A DNA stretch of 23,028 bases, taken from the NCBI GenBank assembly GCA_020832725.1, contig JAFIEC010000404.1:1-23028 (forward strand), written 5' to 3'. Shown in pieces: positions 14,144 to 22,497 of this stretch. The position numbers were made by a program, and so were the translations under genes. The stretch is from Paracoccaceae bacterium. Its GTDB lineage: Bacteria > Pseudomonadota > Alphaproteobacteria > Rhodobacterales > Rhodobacteraceae. Every line of letters begins with the position of its first letter. Position 1 is the stretch's first letter. The notes under the pieces are model-generated. The model made no database searches. It saw nothing but the letters and a program-made list of their open reading frames with translations, and was not told where the DNA came from.

Positions 14144-15697
14144 TCAGCCCTGGACAAAGCTGCGGATCGTCGAGAGCGCGCCGTCGAGAGCCTTGCCTTT
14201 CTCGTCGGCCAGGGCCGCCTCGCGCAGGCGCCGGGCCCAGTCGGCCGCATCCTCGCGTCCGGCGACCAGCGCGATCCCCTCCATCACCCCGTCGAACTTG
14301 GACAGGCCGCGCGCATGGGTGTCGGAATAGCCCTTGACCAACCGGCGCGCGCGCAGCGTCTCGACGCCCAGCGCATAGTCGCGCGCGGCATGGTCAAGGG
14401 CCGCCGCCAGCCATGCCTCCAGATGCGCCCGCTCGATCTTGTGGCGCAGGCTGCGCCGCCGCCACCAGCGCAGACCGCCCAGAAGGTAGAGCTGCAGGAA
14501 ATGCAGCAGGCTGTCGCTGCGCAGGCGGCGTCCCTTGTTCACGCGCCGGTCGATCCAGCCCATCAGCCGAGGGCGCGCCTCGATCCATGCGCCGAGGCCC
14601 GCAGGAAAGAGGCTGACCACCTCCTGCGCGCGCGGGTGGGTGAACTCGGTCAGTTGCAAGACGTGATCCTCGCCCACGCCCATCTCGGCGCGGATACGGG
14701 CAAGCCGTGCCGGCCGGGTCTTGCGATCGGCCACGCGGATGATGTCGTCATAGGCCATGGCGTTGGCGATATACTTGGCGGCCTCGCGGCTCAGCTCATG
14801 GCCACGCGCGGCCTTGTCCATGGCCACGGCCCGCTCCAGCAGGTCGAGGTATTCCGCGCCATAGGCGATGTCCTGGAAATCCACGACCTTGCGCAGTCCG
14901 GCCCGAGCCATCTCCTGGACGGGGTCGGGCAGGGCGGCGACACGGGCCATCAGCGGCTGCCATTGCGCGACAAGGCGGGGTGCGCCCGCCGGTGCCATTG
15001 CTGTTGTTGCGGGCGACGGGGCGGGCTTCACCTCGGGCGGGGTGCCCGCCGCATCAAAGCCCCGGGCAAAGGCGCGCAGGCTGGCCTCGACCCCACGGCC
15101 CGAGGCGCGGATCGCCTCTTCGTAGGTTTCCCGCGAAAACGGCAACGCGCCAGAGCCGGCCAGCGCGCCCAGCAGGCTTGCCGAGATCACCGAGCCCGCC
15201 TCCACCGCCATGCGCTCCAGATCGAACATGATCAGCCGCCGCGCCGCGACCTCGGCTGCGGCCCGCACCTCCTCGGACGAGGCGATCCCGTCGCCCGGGG
15301 CCATCTTCTCGCTGACCGCAAGGGCGCGATGGGTGGAGGCGATCAGGGTCGTCCGGTCGGGAGTGACGAAGCCGCGCATGATCGCCCGGCCCGCCTCCAT
15401 CATCTCGGCGGCCACCAGCACATCGACGTCACCCCCGGCAGGCGCCAGCGAAAAGACGGGCATGCCCCCTTCGGGGCGGGCCATCTCGAGGTAGTAGATG
15501 GTGGCCCCGGTCCGCTGCGCAACACCGGCAACGGAGGTTGCCTGCACCGCATAGCCGCTGCGCCGGGCGACGTCTTCCAGCCAGTTTGTCAGCACACCGC
15601 CGCCCTGGCCGCCCACGGCCATGATGGCGACCTTCAGCACCCCCTCCAGCCGCGGATCGCGGGCGCGGGGGGCGAATTCGGACAGGGGCTGATTCAT
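14144..15697 (-). CDS. iorB: Indolepyruvate oxidoreductase subunit beta (IorB, extended DUF6537 form)
   Basis: A 517-residue protein. The first ~210 residues form the gamma/beta domain of 2-oxoacid:acceptor oxidoreductases, with the glycine-rich G-G-Q-G-G-G-V (29-35) and G-V-A-Q-R-T-G-A-T (58-66), and the S-A-S-L-L-G-A-L region near 172. A long mostly helical, Arg-rich C-terminal extension (about 245-500) is the one found on IorB of aerobic proteobacteria and absent from short archaeal IorB. With IorA it converts indolepyruvate or other arylpyruvates to the arylacetyl-CoA plus CO2. ATG at 15697 overlaps the iorA stop (ATGA). It converges with the monooxygenase gene, 21 bases apart. The gene itself is intact even though iorA is interrupted. 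Confidence 0.88.
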   Translation of the reverse strand: MNQPLSEFAPRARDPRLEGVLKVAIMAVGGQGGGVLTNWLEDVARRSGYAVQATSVAGVAQRTGATIYYLEMARPEGGMPVFSLAPAGGDVDVLVAAEMMEAGRAIMRGFVTPDRTTLIASTHRALAVSEKMAPGDGIASSEEVRAAAEVAARRLIMFDLERMAVEAGSVISASLLGALAGSGALPFSRETYEEAIRASGRGVEASLRAFARGFDAAGTPPEVKPAPSPATTAMAPAGAPRLVAQWQPLMARVAALPDPVQEMARAGLRKVVDFQDIAYGAEYLDLLERAVAMDKAARGHELSREAAKYIANAMAYDDIIRVADRKTRPARLARIRAEMGVGEDHVLQLTEFTHPRAQEVVSLFPAGLGAWIEARPRLMGWIDRRVNKGRRLRSDSLLHFLQLYLLGGLRWWRRRSLRHKIERAHLEAWLAAALDHAARDYALGVETLRARRLVKGYSDTHARGLSKFDGVMEGIALVAGREDAADWARRLREAALADEKGKALDGALSTIRSFVQG

Positions 15698-17859
15698 TCT
15701 GCGGCCACTCCCTGCATCGGTTCGAACTCAAGGCGGTTGCGCGCGCGCCGTGCCTGCAGCCAGCCGATAACACGGGCACGCAGGGCCGCGACCCGCCGCT
15801 CCCACGGGCCGGGGTTGTGCACCACATCGGCGCGATAGAATGACGGGCACAGGATGGCGGCGTCAGCCACCTCTCCGCAATTGCCGCAGCCCACGCAGGT
15901 CTGGTCGATCGAGGCCACGGGGTCGTCGCGCAGCGGATCGTCCAGCCGCTTGAGACTGAGCGACGGGCAACCCGAAAGCCGGATGCAGGCATGATCACCC
16001 GTGCAGATATCCTCGTCCACGCCAAAGCGCGGCTTCTCCACGCGCCGACCCTCGCGGATGGCCTTGGCAGCCAGCGGCTTTTCGCGGCGCTGGCGGTTGA
16101 GCATGCATTCCGAAGAGGCCACGATCACCTTGGGCCCCTTGAAGTCGGTGGTCAGCGCCTCGCGCAGCACCTCGCGCATCTTGCCCACGTCATAGGTATT
16201 GTCGATCTGGCGCACCCATTCCACCCCCACGCCCTTGAGCGCCTTGGAGATCGGGTTGTTCGTGGCCTTGGTATCGTTGCTTGCGCGCGAGGACATGATG
16301 TCCTGTCCGCCGGTGGCGGCGGAATAGTAATTGTCCACCACCATGACGACACCGTCGGACTTGTTGAAGACCATGTTTCCGATCGAGCTGGACAAGCCGT
16401 TGTGCCAGAACCCGCCATCGCCAAGCACCGAGATGGGGCGTTTCTCGCCGCCTCCGTCAAAGGCGGCATTGGACGCCGGGCCAAGGCCATAGCCCATGGT
16501 CGCCCCGCCGATGTTGAAGGGCGGCAGCGAGCCGAACAGGTGACAGCCGATGTCCGCGGCGACCTGATGCTCGCCCAGTTCCTCCTGAACCAGTTTCATC
16601 GCGGCAAAGATCGGCCGCTCGGGGCAACCGGTGCAGAATCCGGGCGGGCGCACCGGCACGGTCTCGGACAGGTCGGGAATGGCGGGCAGATCGGGCCGGT
16701 TGGGCGCGCGCACCAGATCGGGCAGCAGGTCGGGCGCGGCACCGCGCAGAAATGATTCCAGCCCGTCCATCAGGACCTGGCCGGTGTATTCGCCGGCCAT
16801 CGGCAGGATATCCTTGCCATGCAGCGCCACCCGCGCCCCGGCGCGATAAAGCATCGAGGACAGGTGCTGCTCGATGAATTCGGGCTGGCCCTCCTCGACC
16901 ACAAGGACGGCCTCCTTGCCCTCGCAGAAATCGAGCATCTGGTCACGCAGCACCGGATAGGTGACATTGAGCACGAACAGCGGCACCTCGGTCTCGCCGT
17001 TGACATCGGCAAGGCCCAGACGCTGCAGGGCACGGATCACGCCGTTGTACATGCCGCCCTGGCAGATGATGCCGACCCGGCCCGTCTTGGGGCCGAAATG
17101 CTCGTTCAGGCCGTGCTTGCGGATGTACGCCTCGGCGGCGGGCCAGCGGTTCTCGATCTTGTCCTTTTACTGAACATAGGACATCGGCGGCAGCACCACG
17201 CGCGAGACATCGCGGCGCGGGTTGGCCAGCGCGTCGCGCACCGTCAGGTCGGGGCGGCGGTTGTCGGATGCGGTGAAGCTGCCGGTGACGTGACAGGAGC
17301 GGATGCGCACCATCAGCATCACGGGTGTGTTCGACGCCTCGGAAAGATCGAACCCATGGCGCACGGACTCGACGATCGAGGGCAGGTTGGGGCGCGGGTC
17401 CAGCATCCAGAACTGCGACTTCATCGCAAAGGCGTGGCTACGCTCCTGCATGATCGAGGAGCCTTCACCGTAATCCTCGCCCACGATGATCAGCGCACCG
17501 CCCGTGACACCCGAGGAGCACAGGTTGGCCAGCGCATCGGAGGCCACGTTGACGCCAACCGGCCCCTTGAAGGTCACGGCCCCGCGGATGGGATAATGCA
17601 CGCTGGCTGCCAGCATCGCTGCGGCGGCGGCCTCGGAGGCGTTGGCCTCGAAGCGCACACCCAGTTCGGTCAGCAATTCCTCGGCATCGGCCAGCACATC
17701 CATCAGGTGGCTGATCGGCGCGCCCTGATAGCCGCCGACATAACCGACCCCGTTTTCCAGCAGGGCCTTGGTTATCGCCAGGATCCCCTCGCCGGTGAAG
17801 GTTTCTCCGGCCCCCAGCCTGAGATGTTGGACTTCCTTCTTGAAGGATCGTTCTGCCAT
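15694..17859 (-). pseudogene. iorA: Indolepyruvate oxidoreductase subunit alpha (IorA), interrupted by in-frame TAA
   Basis: Read from ATG 17859 (ribosome binding site AAGGGGGAA), 230 codons lead to TAA at 17169-17167, and the same frame continues for 490 more codons to the true end. Together they give 721 positions, the usual length of fused IorA. Residues 1-230 are the pyrimidine-binding domain (F-T-G-E-G-I, G-Y-Q-G-A-P, F-E-A-N-A-S-E-A). Beyond the stop come the thiamine diphosphate site (C-T-G-C-P-E-R at 409-415, G-D-G-G-F-W-H-N-G at 480-488) and a C-terminal ferredoxin domain with cysteines at 619, 625, 631, 655, 658, 661 and 671. No in-frame ATG, GTG or TTG occurs for 38 codons after the TAA; the first ATG is at 17052. 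A single base (GAA to TAA) would explain it. It is a fresh nonsense mutation or a sequencing error. Confidence 0.85.
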
Positions 17860-17881
17860 GGCTTCCCCCTTCGAGGTTGGC

Positions 17882-18412
17882 TCAGAATTCGTTGCGTCGG
17901 ATATTGGCGAGCATCTTGCGAAGCGTGCCAACGAAGGCCCGCTTCTCTTCGTCGTCGATGCCCGAGAACATCCGGGTGTAGGATTCCGCCATATGCGGCC
18001 AGAGGCGGGCGAAATCGGCATGCCCGGCGGGTGTGAGCAGGATGCAGGTCGCGCGGCTGTCGGCCGGATCGGGCACGCGCCGCACCTTGCCATCCCGTTC
18101 CAGCTGGTCGAGGGCGCGCGACAGGGTCGATTGCTCCACCACTGCATAGACTGCAAGCCGCCCGATCTGCAGCCCGTCGCGCACGCTGAGCACGGCAATC
18201 GCCCGCATCTGGGGCGTCGACAGGCCCAGCGCGGCCATCTCTTCGCGCAACGCGGCGTTGTAGCGCCCCATGATACGGTTCATCAGATAGGGCGCAAACG
18301 CATCAAGCCCGATGTCCGAAAGGTGGCCGGGCAGGTCGGGGCCATCATGCGCCTGTGCCTCGGCAGTCAGCTGCGGGGCGCGGGCGCGCGTCGGCAACTC
18401 ATCTGTCCGCAT
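17882..18412 (-). CDS. MarR family transcriptional regulator
   Basis: A 176-residue winged helix-turn-helix regulator. A ~30-residue polar N-terminus precedes the dimer helix (A-P-Y-L-M-N-R-I-M-G-R-Y-N), then L-S-T-P-Q-M-R-A-I-A-V-L (64-75), the recognition helix E-Q-S-T-L-S-R-A-L-D-Q-L-E-R-D-G (93-108) and a wing with D-P-A-D-S-R (115-120) leading into I-L-L-T-P-A-G. ATG at 18412 is preferred to an in-frame codon at 18439 because GGAGAAG precedes it by a few bases. The gene ends 22 bases before iorA, so marR-iorA-iorB is probably one transcript. MarR proteins in aromatic catabolism commonly repress their own operon and respond to an aromatic or aryl-CoA ligand; the palindrome at 18472-18481 is a likely target. 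Confidence 0.9.
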   Translation of the reverse strand: MRTDELPTRARAPQLTAEAQAHDGPDLPGHLSDIGLDAFAPYLMNRIMGRYNAALREEMAALGLSTPQMRAIAVLSVRDGLQIGRLAVYAVVEQSTLSRALDQLERDGKVRRVPDPADSRATCILLTPAGHADFARLWPHMAESYTRMFSGIDDEEKRAFVGTLRKMLANIRRNEF

Positions 18413-18471
18413 GGCACTTCTCCGGGATGGCGCGGACAATGCCGCACGTTCCCGTGATAGCCCGGCTTAGA

Positions 18472-18481
18472 TGCATATGCA
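18472..18481. promoter_or_regulatory. Putative MarR operator (perfect palindrome)
   Basis: TGCATATGCA is a perfect 10-base inverted repeat in an AT-rich stretch about 60 bases upstream of the marR start. Size and symmetry fit MarR-family boxes (TTGCATATGCAA type). It sits where the promoter of marR-iorAB should be, between that operon and the end of phnM. No protein-binding evidence can be read from sequence. Confidence 0.5.
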
Positions 18482-18496
18482 AATATAATTCGCGCC

Positions 18497-19660
18497 TCAG
18501 GCGACCCTTTGCCCCCGCACCCACAGCCCCCGCGTCACCGGCACCCGATCGAGCAAGGCGAAACGGAGCAGGTCGGCGCGCAGGCCCACCGCCAGAACGC
18601 CCCTGTCGCCAAGGCCCGCCGCACGGGCGGGCGCCTCGGTGACATGGGCGATGCAGCGGGCCATGTCGCCGGTCTCCTCGCCCAGCGAGACCGCGCCCAT
18701 CAGCAGCGAGGCCGGCACATAATCCGAGGACAGGATGTCCAGAAGCCCCGCATCCTCCAGCTCCGCGGCGGCCACGTTGCCGGAATGCGATCCGCCCCGC
18801 AGCAGGTTCGGCGCGCCCATCATCACCGCGATCCCGTGGCGGCGGCAGGCCTCGGCCGCCAGCCTTGTCGTTGGAAACTCCGCCAGCCGTGCTCCGGCCT
18901 CGGCGGATTCGGCCACGTGTTCGGGCGTCGTGTCGTCGTGGCTTGCAAGGATCGCGCCCAGTTCGGCAGCCCGGCGCACGGCACCTTCGCGATGCACGGT
19001 GCCCAGCCGGTCGGTCAGGGCGATCATGTCCTCGAAATGTGCGGCGATCTCGTCGGCTCCAAGGTTGTACTTGCCGCGCAGATAGGTCTCGTATTGCCGC
19101 GTATCGGCGAACTGGCGCTGGCCGGGGGTGTGGTCCATGAGGCTGAGAATGCCCACCCGGTCGGCCGGGCCGAACTCGGCCAGCTCCTCCACCAGCGTCT
19201 CCGAGCAGACTTCCGCACGCAGGTGCAGGTAGTGGCTGATGCGCAGGACCCCCCTCCCCCGCAGGTCGAGGATTTCGGTCGCCATCTGGCGGGCATACTT
19301 GCCATAGCGGGTGCGGCCCGGGCGGCGCAGCGAACCCACCCGGATCGCATCGTACACGGTTGAAATGCCGCAACCCGCGAGTTCGGCATCATGGGCGAGG
19401 ATGGCGGCAATGTGGGGCCAGTCCACCCCGGGACGAGGCGACATGTGCCGCTCGAGGTTGTCGGTATGCAACTCGATCAGACCGGGGCACAGATAGTCGC
19501 CCTCGCAATCCACGGCACCGGGCGGAACGGCGGCTCCGGTATCAAGCGCCGTGATGATCCCGTCTGCGACACGCACCGCCCCCCTGACAACTTCCTGCGG
19601 CAGCACGAGTCGGGCATTGGCGAGGATCGTCTCGCCTCCGGGAACGGTTCGGTCGCTCAT
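18497..19660 (-). CDS. phnM: Alpha-D-ribose 1-methylphosphonate 5-triphosphate diphosphatase PhnM
   Basis: A 387-residue amidohydrolase-fold enzyme of the C-P lyase pathway that removes pyrophosphate from the ribose 1-phosphonate 5-triphosphate made by the PhnGHIL step, giving the 5-phosphate used by PhnJ. PhnM signatures are C-P-G-L-I-E-L-H-T-D-N-L-E-R-H (58-72), with metal-binding His and Asp, the S-H-D-D-T-T-P-E-H-V motif in the middle, M-M-G-A-P-N-L-L-R-G-G-S-H-S-G-N (about 284-299) and S-S-D-Y-V-P-A-S-L-L. Length is normal. ATG at 19660 follows a GGAAAGAG-like site. It is on the same strand as phnJKLN but separated from them by a plus-strand gene, so it needs its own promoter in the 115-base gap upstream. 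Confidence 0.95.
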   Translation of the reverse strand: MSDRTVPGGETILANARLVLPQEVVRGAVRVADGIITALDTGAAVPPGAVDCEGDYLCPGLIELHTDNLERHMSPRPGVDWPHIAAILAHDAELAGCGISTVYDAIRVGSLRRPGRTRYGKYARQMATEILDLRGRGVLRISHYLHLRAEVCSETLVEELAEFGPADRVGILSLMDHTPGQRQFADTRQYETYLRGKYNLGADEIAAHFEDMIALTDRLGTVHREGAVRRAAELGAILASHDDTTPEHVAESAEAGARLAEFPTTRLAAEACRRHGIAVMMGAPNLLRGGSHSGNVAAAELEDAGLLDILSSDYVPASLLMGAVSLGEETGDMARCIAHVTEAPARAAGLGDRGVLAVGLRADLLRFALLDRVPVTRGLWVRGQRVA

Positions 19661-19775
19661 GTCAGGCTCTTTCCGGGTCTGTGCAGCCGGAGTAAACCGA
19701 CCGGGTGGTGCTGGTTTGACAAGTGGCGGCGCACAGGCGCAAGCACAGCGCGGCCGAACGGGCGGAGGAATGCCG
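19661..19775. promoter_or_regulatory. Divergent intergenic region phnM / 2H phosphoesterase gene
   Basis: This 115-base gap must hold promoters for both phnM (minus) and the plus-strand gene at 19776. A consensus -35 hexamer TTGACA lies at 19717-19722 on the plus strand, but the matching -10 position (near 19740) is poor. No tandem CTGTCAT-type Pho box was recognised by eye, so phosphate control by PhoB is not shown by the sequence. Confidence 0.3.
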
Positions 19776-20483
19776 ATGACAGGGGCGGGAGAAGGCGGCT
19801 GGGCGCGGCTCGCGCTCTACTACACCCTCCCGCCGGGCAGCCCGCTGGAGCGGCTGGGCACGGCATGGCTGGGGCGCGATCTGGCCACGGGGCTGGAGAA
19901 TCCGCCCACCAAACTCGGCGGGCTGCCCCGCGCTGCAGAAGAGATCACCCGAGGCCCGCGCCGCTATGGGCTGCATGCCACCCTCAAGAACCCCTTTCGC
20001 CTTGCCCCGGGCACCAGCCTTGCGGCATTGGCGCAGTCGGTTGCGGCGTTCGCGGCCGCGCGCGCGACCTTGCCCCCGGTGCGCCTGCGCGTCTCGGCAC
20101 TGGGGCCGTTCCTTGCACTGGTGCCCGAGGGCCCCGCACCCGAGCTCGACGCCTTCGCCGCAGAGGTCGTCCGCACCTTCGAGCCGTTCCGCGCGCCCCT
20201 CACCGAAGCCGACCGCGCCCGCCGGCAGGCCGCAGGCCTCAGCGTGAGGCAGCAGGAATTGCTGGAGCGCTGGGGCTACCCCTTCGTGATGGAGGAATTC
20301 CGTTTCCACATCACGCTGTCGGGCCGGCTGGCGCCCGAGGACATGCCCGCAACCCGCGCGGCCCTTGAGGCACATCTGTCGCCCGCTCTGGCCGAGGCGG
20401 TGCCGATTAACGCACTCAGCCTGTGCGGAGAGGATGGAGAGGGGCGCTTTCATATGCTCACCCGGTTTCCGCTGACAGGTTGA
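19776..20483 (+). CDS. DUF1045 / 2H phosphoesterase-family phosphonate metabolism protein
   Basis: A 235-residue protein with two His-x-Thr motifs, H67-A-T69 in R-Y-G-L-H-A-T-L-K and H178-I-T180 in F-R-F-H-I-T-L-S, the hallmark of the 2H (LigT-like) phosphoesterase fold. Together with A-L-Y-Y-T-L-P-P near the N-terminus and its place among phn genes it fits the DUF1045 family seen in alphaproteobacterial phosphonate operons. The family is thought to act on a cyclic phosphate intermediate, possibly in place of PhnP; that is inference and phnP is not in the window. Start ATG 19776 is seven bases from GGAGG; an ATG at 19770 is too close to that site. Its last 26 bases overlap the 3' end of phnN, which is on the other strand. 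Confidence 0.85.
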   Translation: MTGAGEGGWARLALYYTLPPGSPLERLGTAWLGRDLATGLENPPTKLGGLPRAAEEITRGPRRYGLHATLKNPFRLAPGTSLAALAQSVAAFAAARATLPPVRLRVSALGPFLALVPEGPAPELDAFAAEVVRTFEPFRAPLTEADRARRQAAGLSVRQQELLERWGYPFVMEEFRFHITLSGRLAPEDMPATRAALEAHLSPALAEAVPINALSLCGEDGEGRFHMLTRFPLTG

Positions 20484-21009
20484 GCGCCGCAAGAAAGCCC
20501 GCCACCCCCGAGGCCAGATCGCCGCCGTTGTCCACCACGCGCGCGCCCTCGGGCGGGGCCAGCGCAGCACGGTCAAGCCTTGCCGCCACCTCTGACGCCC
20601 CCTCCCTGCCCCGGGCGGCAAGCCGTGCTGCCAGCACCTCGCGCGGGGCGGTGACCGCGATCACCTCAAGGCCGGGAAAGCGTGCCCGTGCCGCCGCGAT
20701 CACGGCCCGGGAGCCGTTGAACAGGACCACCCGCCCCGCAGCCAGCGCCTCCTCGATGGTTGCGGGAATGCCGTACAGCAGGCCATGCGCCTCCCACCAG
20801 ACGGCAAAGCGGCCCTCGTCACGGGCCTGCAGAAAGGCGTCGCGGTCCAGCGGCTCGTGGGCCTCCGCCCCGCCCGGTGTTGCAGGCCGGGTGATCACAC
20901 GGCGCGCCACGACCAGTTGGGGACAGGCCCGCGCCACCGCAGCCAGCAACGTATCCTTGCCCGCACCCGACGGCCCGACCACGGCGACGAGGCGGCCTGC
21001 GGCACTCAT
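20458..21009 (-). CDS. phnN: Ribose 1,5-bisphosphate phosphokinase PhnN
   Basis: A 183-residue guanylate-kinase-like P-loop enzyme that phosphorylates ribose 1,5-bisphosphate to phosphoribosyl diphosphate, the last step that returns C-P lyase ribose to metabolism. Visible are the P-loop G-P-S-G-A-G-K-D-T (12-20), the R-R-V-I-T-R-P-A segment (36-43) and H-G-L-L-Y-G-I-P (about 75-82), as in PhnN. Length equals that of the E. coli enzyme within a few residues. ATG at 21009 overlaps the phnL stop (ATGA), so it is translated with phnJKL. Its 3' end runs 26 bases into the convergent 2H gene. Confidence 0.93.
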   Translation of the reverse strand: MSAAGRLVAVVGPSGAGKDTLLAAVARACPQLVVARRVITRPATPGGAEAHEPLDRDAFLQARDEGRFAVWWEAHGLLYGIPATIEEALAAGRVVLFNGSRAVIAAARARFPGLEVIAVTAPREVLAARLAARGREGASEVAARLDRAALAPPEGARVVDNGGDLASGVAGFLAALNLSAETG

Positions 21010-21686
21010 GCCGTCAGCCCCCGCGGCAGGTGCAGGGCCACTTCGCGGGTACAGACCCGCGCCCGCGCGCCTTCGTCGTGAAAGATGCCAAGGATCGCTG
21101 CGCCCCGCCGCCGGGCCTCGTCGATCAGGCCCATCACCCCCTCTCGGTTGGCCCCGTCGAGCGACGCTGTCGGCTCATCCAGAAGCAGGACCGGGAAGGG
21201 ATGCACAAGGCCCCGGGCAATGTTCACCCGCTGCTGCTCTCCGCCCGAAAAGGTGGTGGGAGACAGATCCCAGAGGCGGCGAGGCAGGTTGAGGCGGGCC
21301 AGCATCGCCTCGGCCCGGTCGCGGGCCTCCCCGATGTCACATCCCAGCGCGCGCAGCGGCTCGGCCACCACGTCGCGGGCCGGCACCCGGGGCACGACGC
21401 GCAGGAACTGGCTGACATGGCCCATCCGGTCACGCCGCAGGGCCACGATCTCGCGCGGGCGGGCGCGGTGGAGGGCGACGCCCGCAACCGTGATCTCGCC
21501 CTCGTCCAGCCGGTAATTGCCCCAGATCATCCGCATCAGGGTGGACTTGCCCGCCCCTGACGGCCCGGTCAGCGCGACGCATTCCCCGGGTGAAACGCGC
21601 AGGGACACCCCCTCCAGCGCGCGGATCGAAACGCCACCCTGGGTGTGGAGCGTGAAGGTCTTTCCGACATCGCGCAGCGCGATCAT
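21006..21686 (-). CDS. phnL: C-P lyase ABC-type ATPase PhnL
   Basis: A 226-residue ABC-family ATPase, about the usual PhnL size. It has Walker A G-P-S-G-A-G-K-S (41-48), Q-loop V-S-Q-F-L-R-V-V-P-R (91-100), signature F-S-G-G-E-Q-Q-R-V (146-154), Walker B V-L-L-L-D-E-P (166-172) and the switch histidine (His203). V-S-Q-F-L-R-V-V-P-R is typical of PhnL rather than PhnK. It assists the C-P lyase core in the first, nucleotide-dependent step. ATG 21686 is chosen because GAGGGAGGGG precedes it and it starts 10 bases after the phnK stop; earlier in-frame codons (21704, 21752) would run into phnK and add a non-family N-terminus. It overlaps phnN by four bases. Confidence 0.93.
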   Translation of the reverse strand: MIALRDVGKTFTLHTQGGVSIRALEGVSLRVSPGECVALTGPSGAGKSTLMRMIWGNYRLDEGEITVAGVALHRARPREIVALRRDRMGHVSQFLRVVPRVPARDVVAEPLRALGCDIGEARDRAEAMLARLNLPRRLWDLSPTTFSGGEQQRVNIARGLVHPFPVLLLDEPTASLDGANREGVMGLIDEARRRGAAILGIFHDEGARARVCTREVALHLPRGLTA

Positions 21687-21696
21687 CGCCCCTCCC

Positions 21697-22497
21697 TCAG
21701 ACATGAAGCACCGAAGCCACCAGAAGCTGCGTATAGGGATGTCGCGGGTCATCCAGCACCTGATCGGTCAGACCCGCCTCGACCACATGGCCCCCCTGCA
21801 TCACCATCAGCCGGTCGGCCAGCAACCGCACCACCGCAAGGTCGTGGGTCACGATCACCACCGACAGACGCAGGTCGCGCACAAGACCGCGCAAGAGGTC
21901 AAGCAGACGCGCCTGAACGCTGACATCCAGCCCGCCCGTGGGCTCGTCCATGAATACCAGGCGCGGGGCCGTGACAAGGTTGCGGGCGATCTGCAGACGC
22001 TGCTGCATGCCCCCCGAAAAGGCCGAGGGGCGGTCATCGATCCGGTCGCCCGCGATCTCCACCCGCGCCATCCAGTCCAGCGCCGCACCACGGATCTGTC
22101 CGTAATGCCGCGCGCCGACCGCCATCAGCCGTTCGCCCACGTTTCCGCCCGCACTCACGCCCAGTCGCAGCCCGGCGCGGGGGGTCTGGTGAACAAAGGC
22201 CCCGTCGGTCCGCGACAGCAACCGCCGCTCCGGCTCGGAGAGCGCCAGAACGTCCGCCATCCGCCCGTCGCGCATGGCAAGGCGGATATGGCCCAAGTCC
22301 GGTTCCAGATGCCCGGCCAGACAGCGCAGCAATGTCGTCTTGCCCGATCCGCTTTCGCCCACGATCCCCAGAACCTCTCCGGGCCACAGCTCGAAGCTGA
22401 CATCAGCGCAGCCGATGCGCGGGCCGTAGGTTCGGGTCAGACCCTCGACCTGCAGCAACGGCCCTTCCCCGGCCACGACAGGATCAGGCGCGTTCAA
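21697..22497 (-). CDS. phnK: C-P lyase complex ABC-type subunit PhnK
   Basis: A 266-residue ABC-family subunit that binds the PhnGHIJ core on PhnJ. Motifs: Walker A G-E-S-G-S-G-K-T (47-54), Q-loop F-V-H-Q (101-104) followed by P-R-A-G-L-R, signature F-S-G-G-M-Q-Q-R (160-167), Walker B L-V-F-M-D-E-P (180-186), His218 and the C-terminal H-P-Y-T-Q-L-L-V. P-R-A-G-L-R-L and F-S-G-G-M-Q-Q-R are typical of PhnK. The start is a TTG overlapping the phnJ stop (TTGA); GGAGG seven bases upstream supports it. A GTG seven codons later is the alternative. It is about ten residues longer at the N-terminus than the common form. Confidence 0.93.
   Translation of the reverse strand: MNAPDPVVAGEGPLLQVEGLTRTYGPRIGCADVSFELWPGEVLGIVGESGSGKTTLLRCLAGHLEPDLGHIRLAMRDGRMADVLALSEPERRLLSRTDGAFVHQTPRAGLRLGVSAGGNVGERLMAVGARHYGQIRGAALDWMARVEIAGDRIDDRPSAFSGGMQQRLQIARNLVTAPRLVFMDEPTGGLDVSVQARLLDLLRGLVRDLRLSVVIVTHDLAVVRLLADRLMVMQGGHVVEAGLTDQVLDDPRHPYTQLLVASVLHV

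Noticed and set aside
14315..15838. 507-codon plus-strand frame antisense to iorB
   Set aside because: It is a GC-rich shadow frame without domain motifs; iorB on the minus strand is recognisable throughout.
17167..17169. Recoding (selenocysteine, pyrrolysine or programmed frameshift) at the iorA stop
   Set aside because: The codon is TAA, and frame is the same on both sides so no shift is needed. A simple nonsense change or sequencing error is more likely.
19661..19775. Pho box before phnM
   Set aside because: Only an isolated TGTCA-like half site (minus strand, over the TTGACA) was seen, not tandem 11-base repeats.
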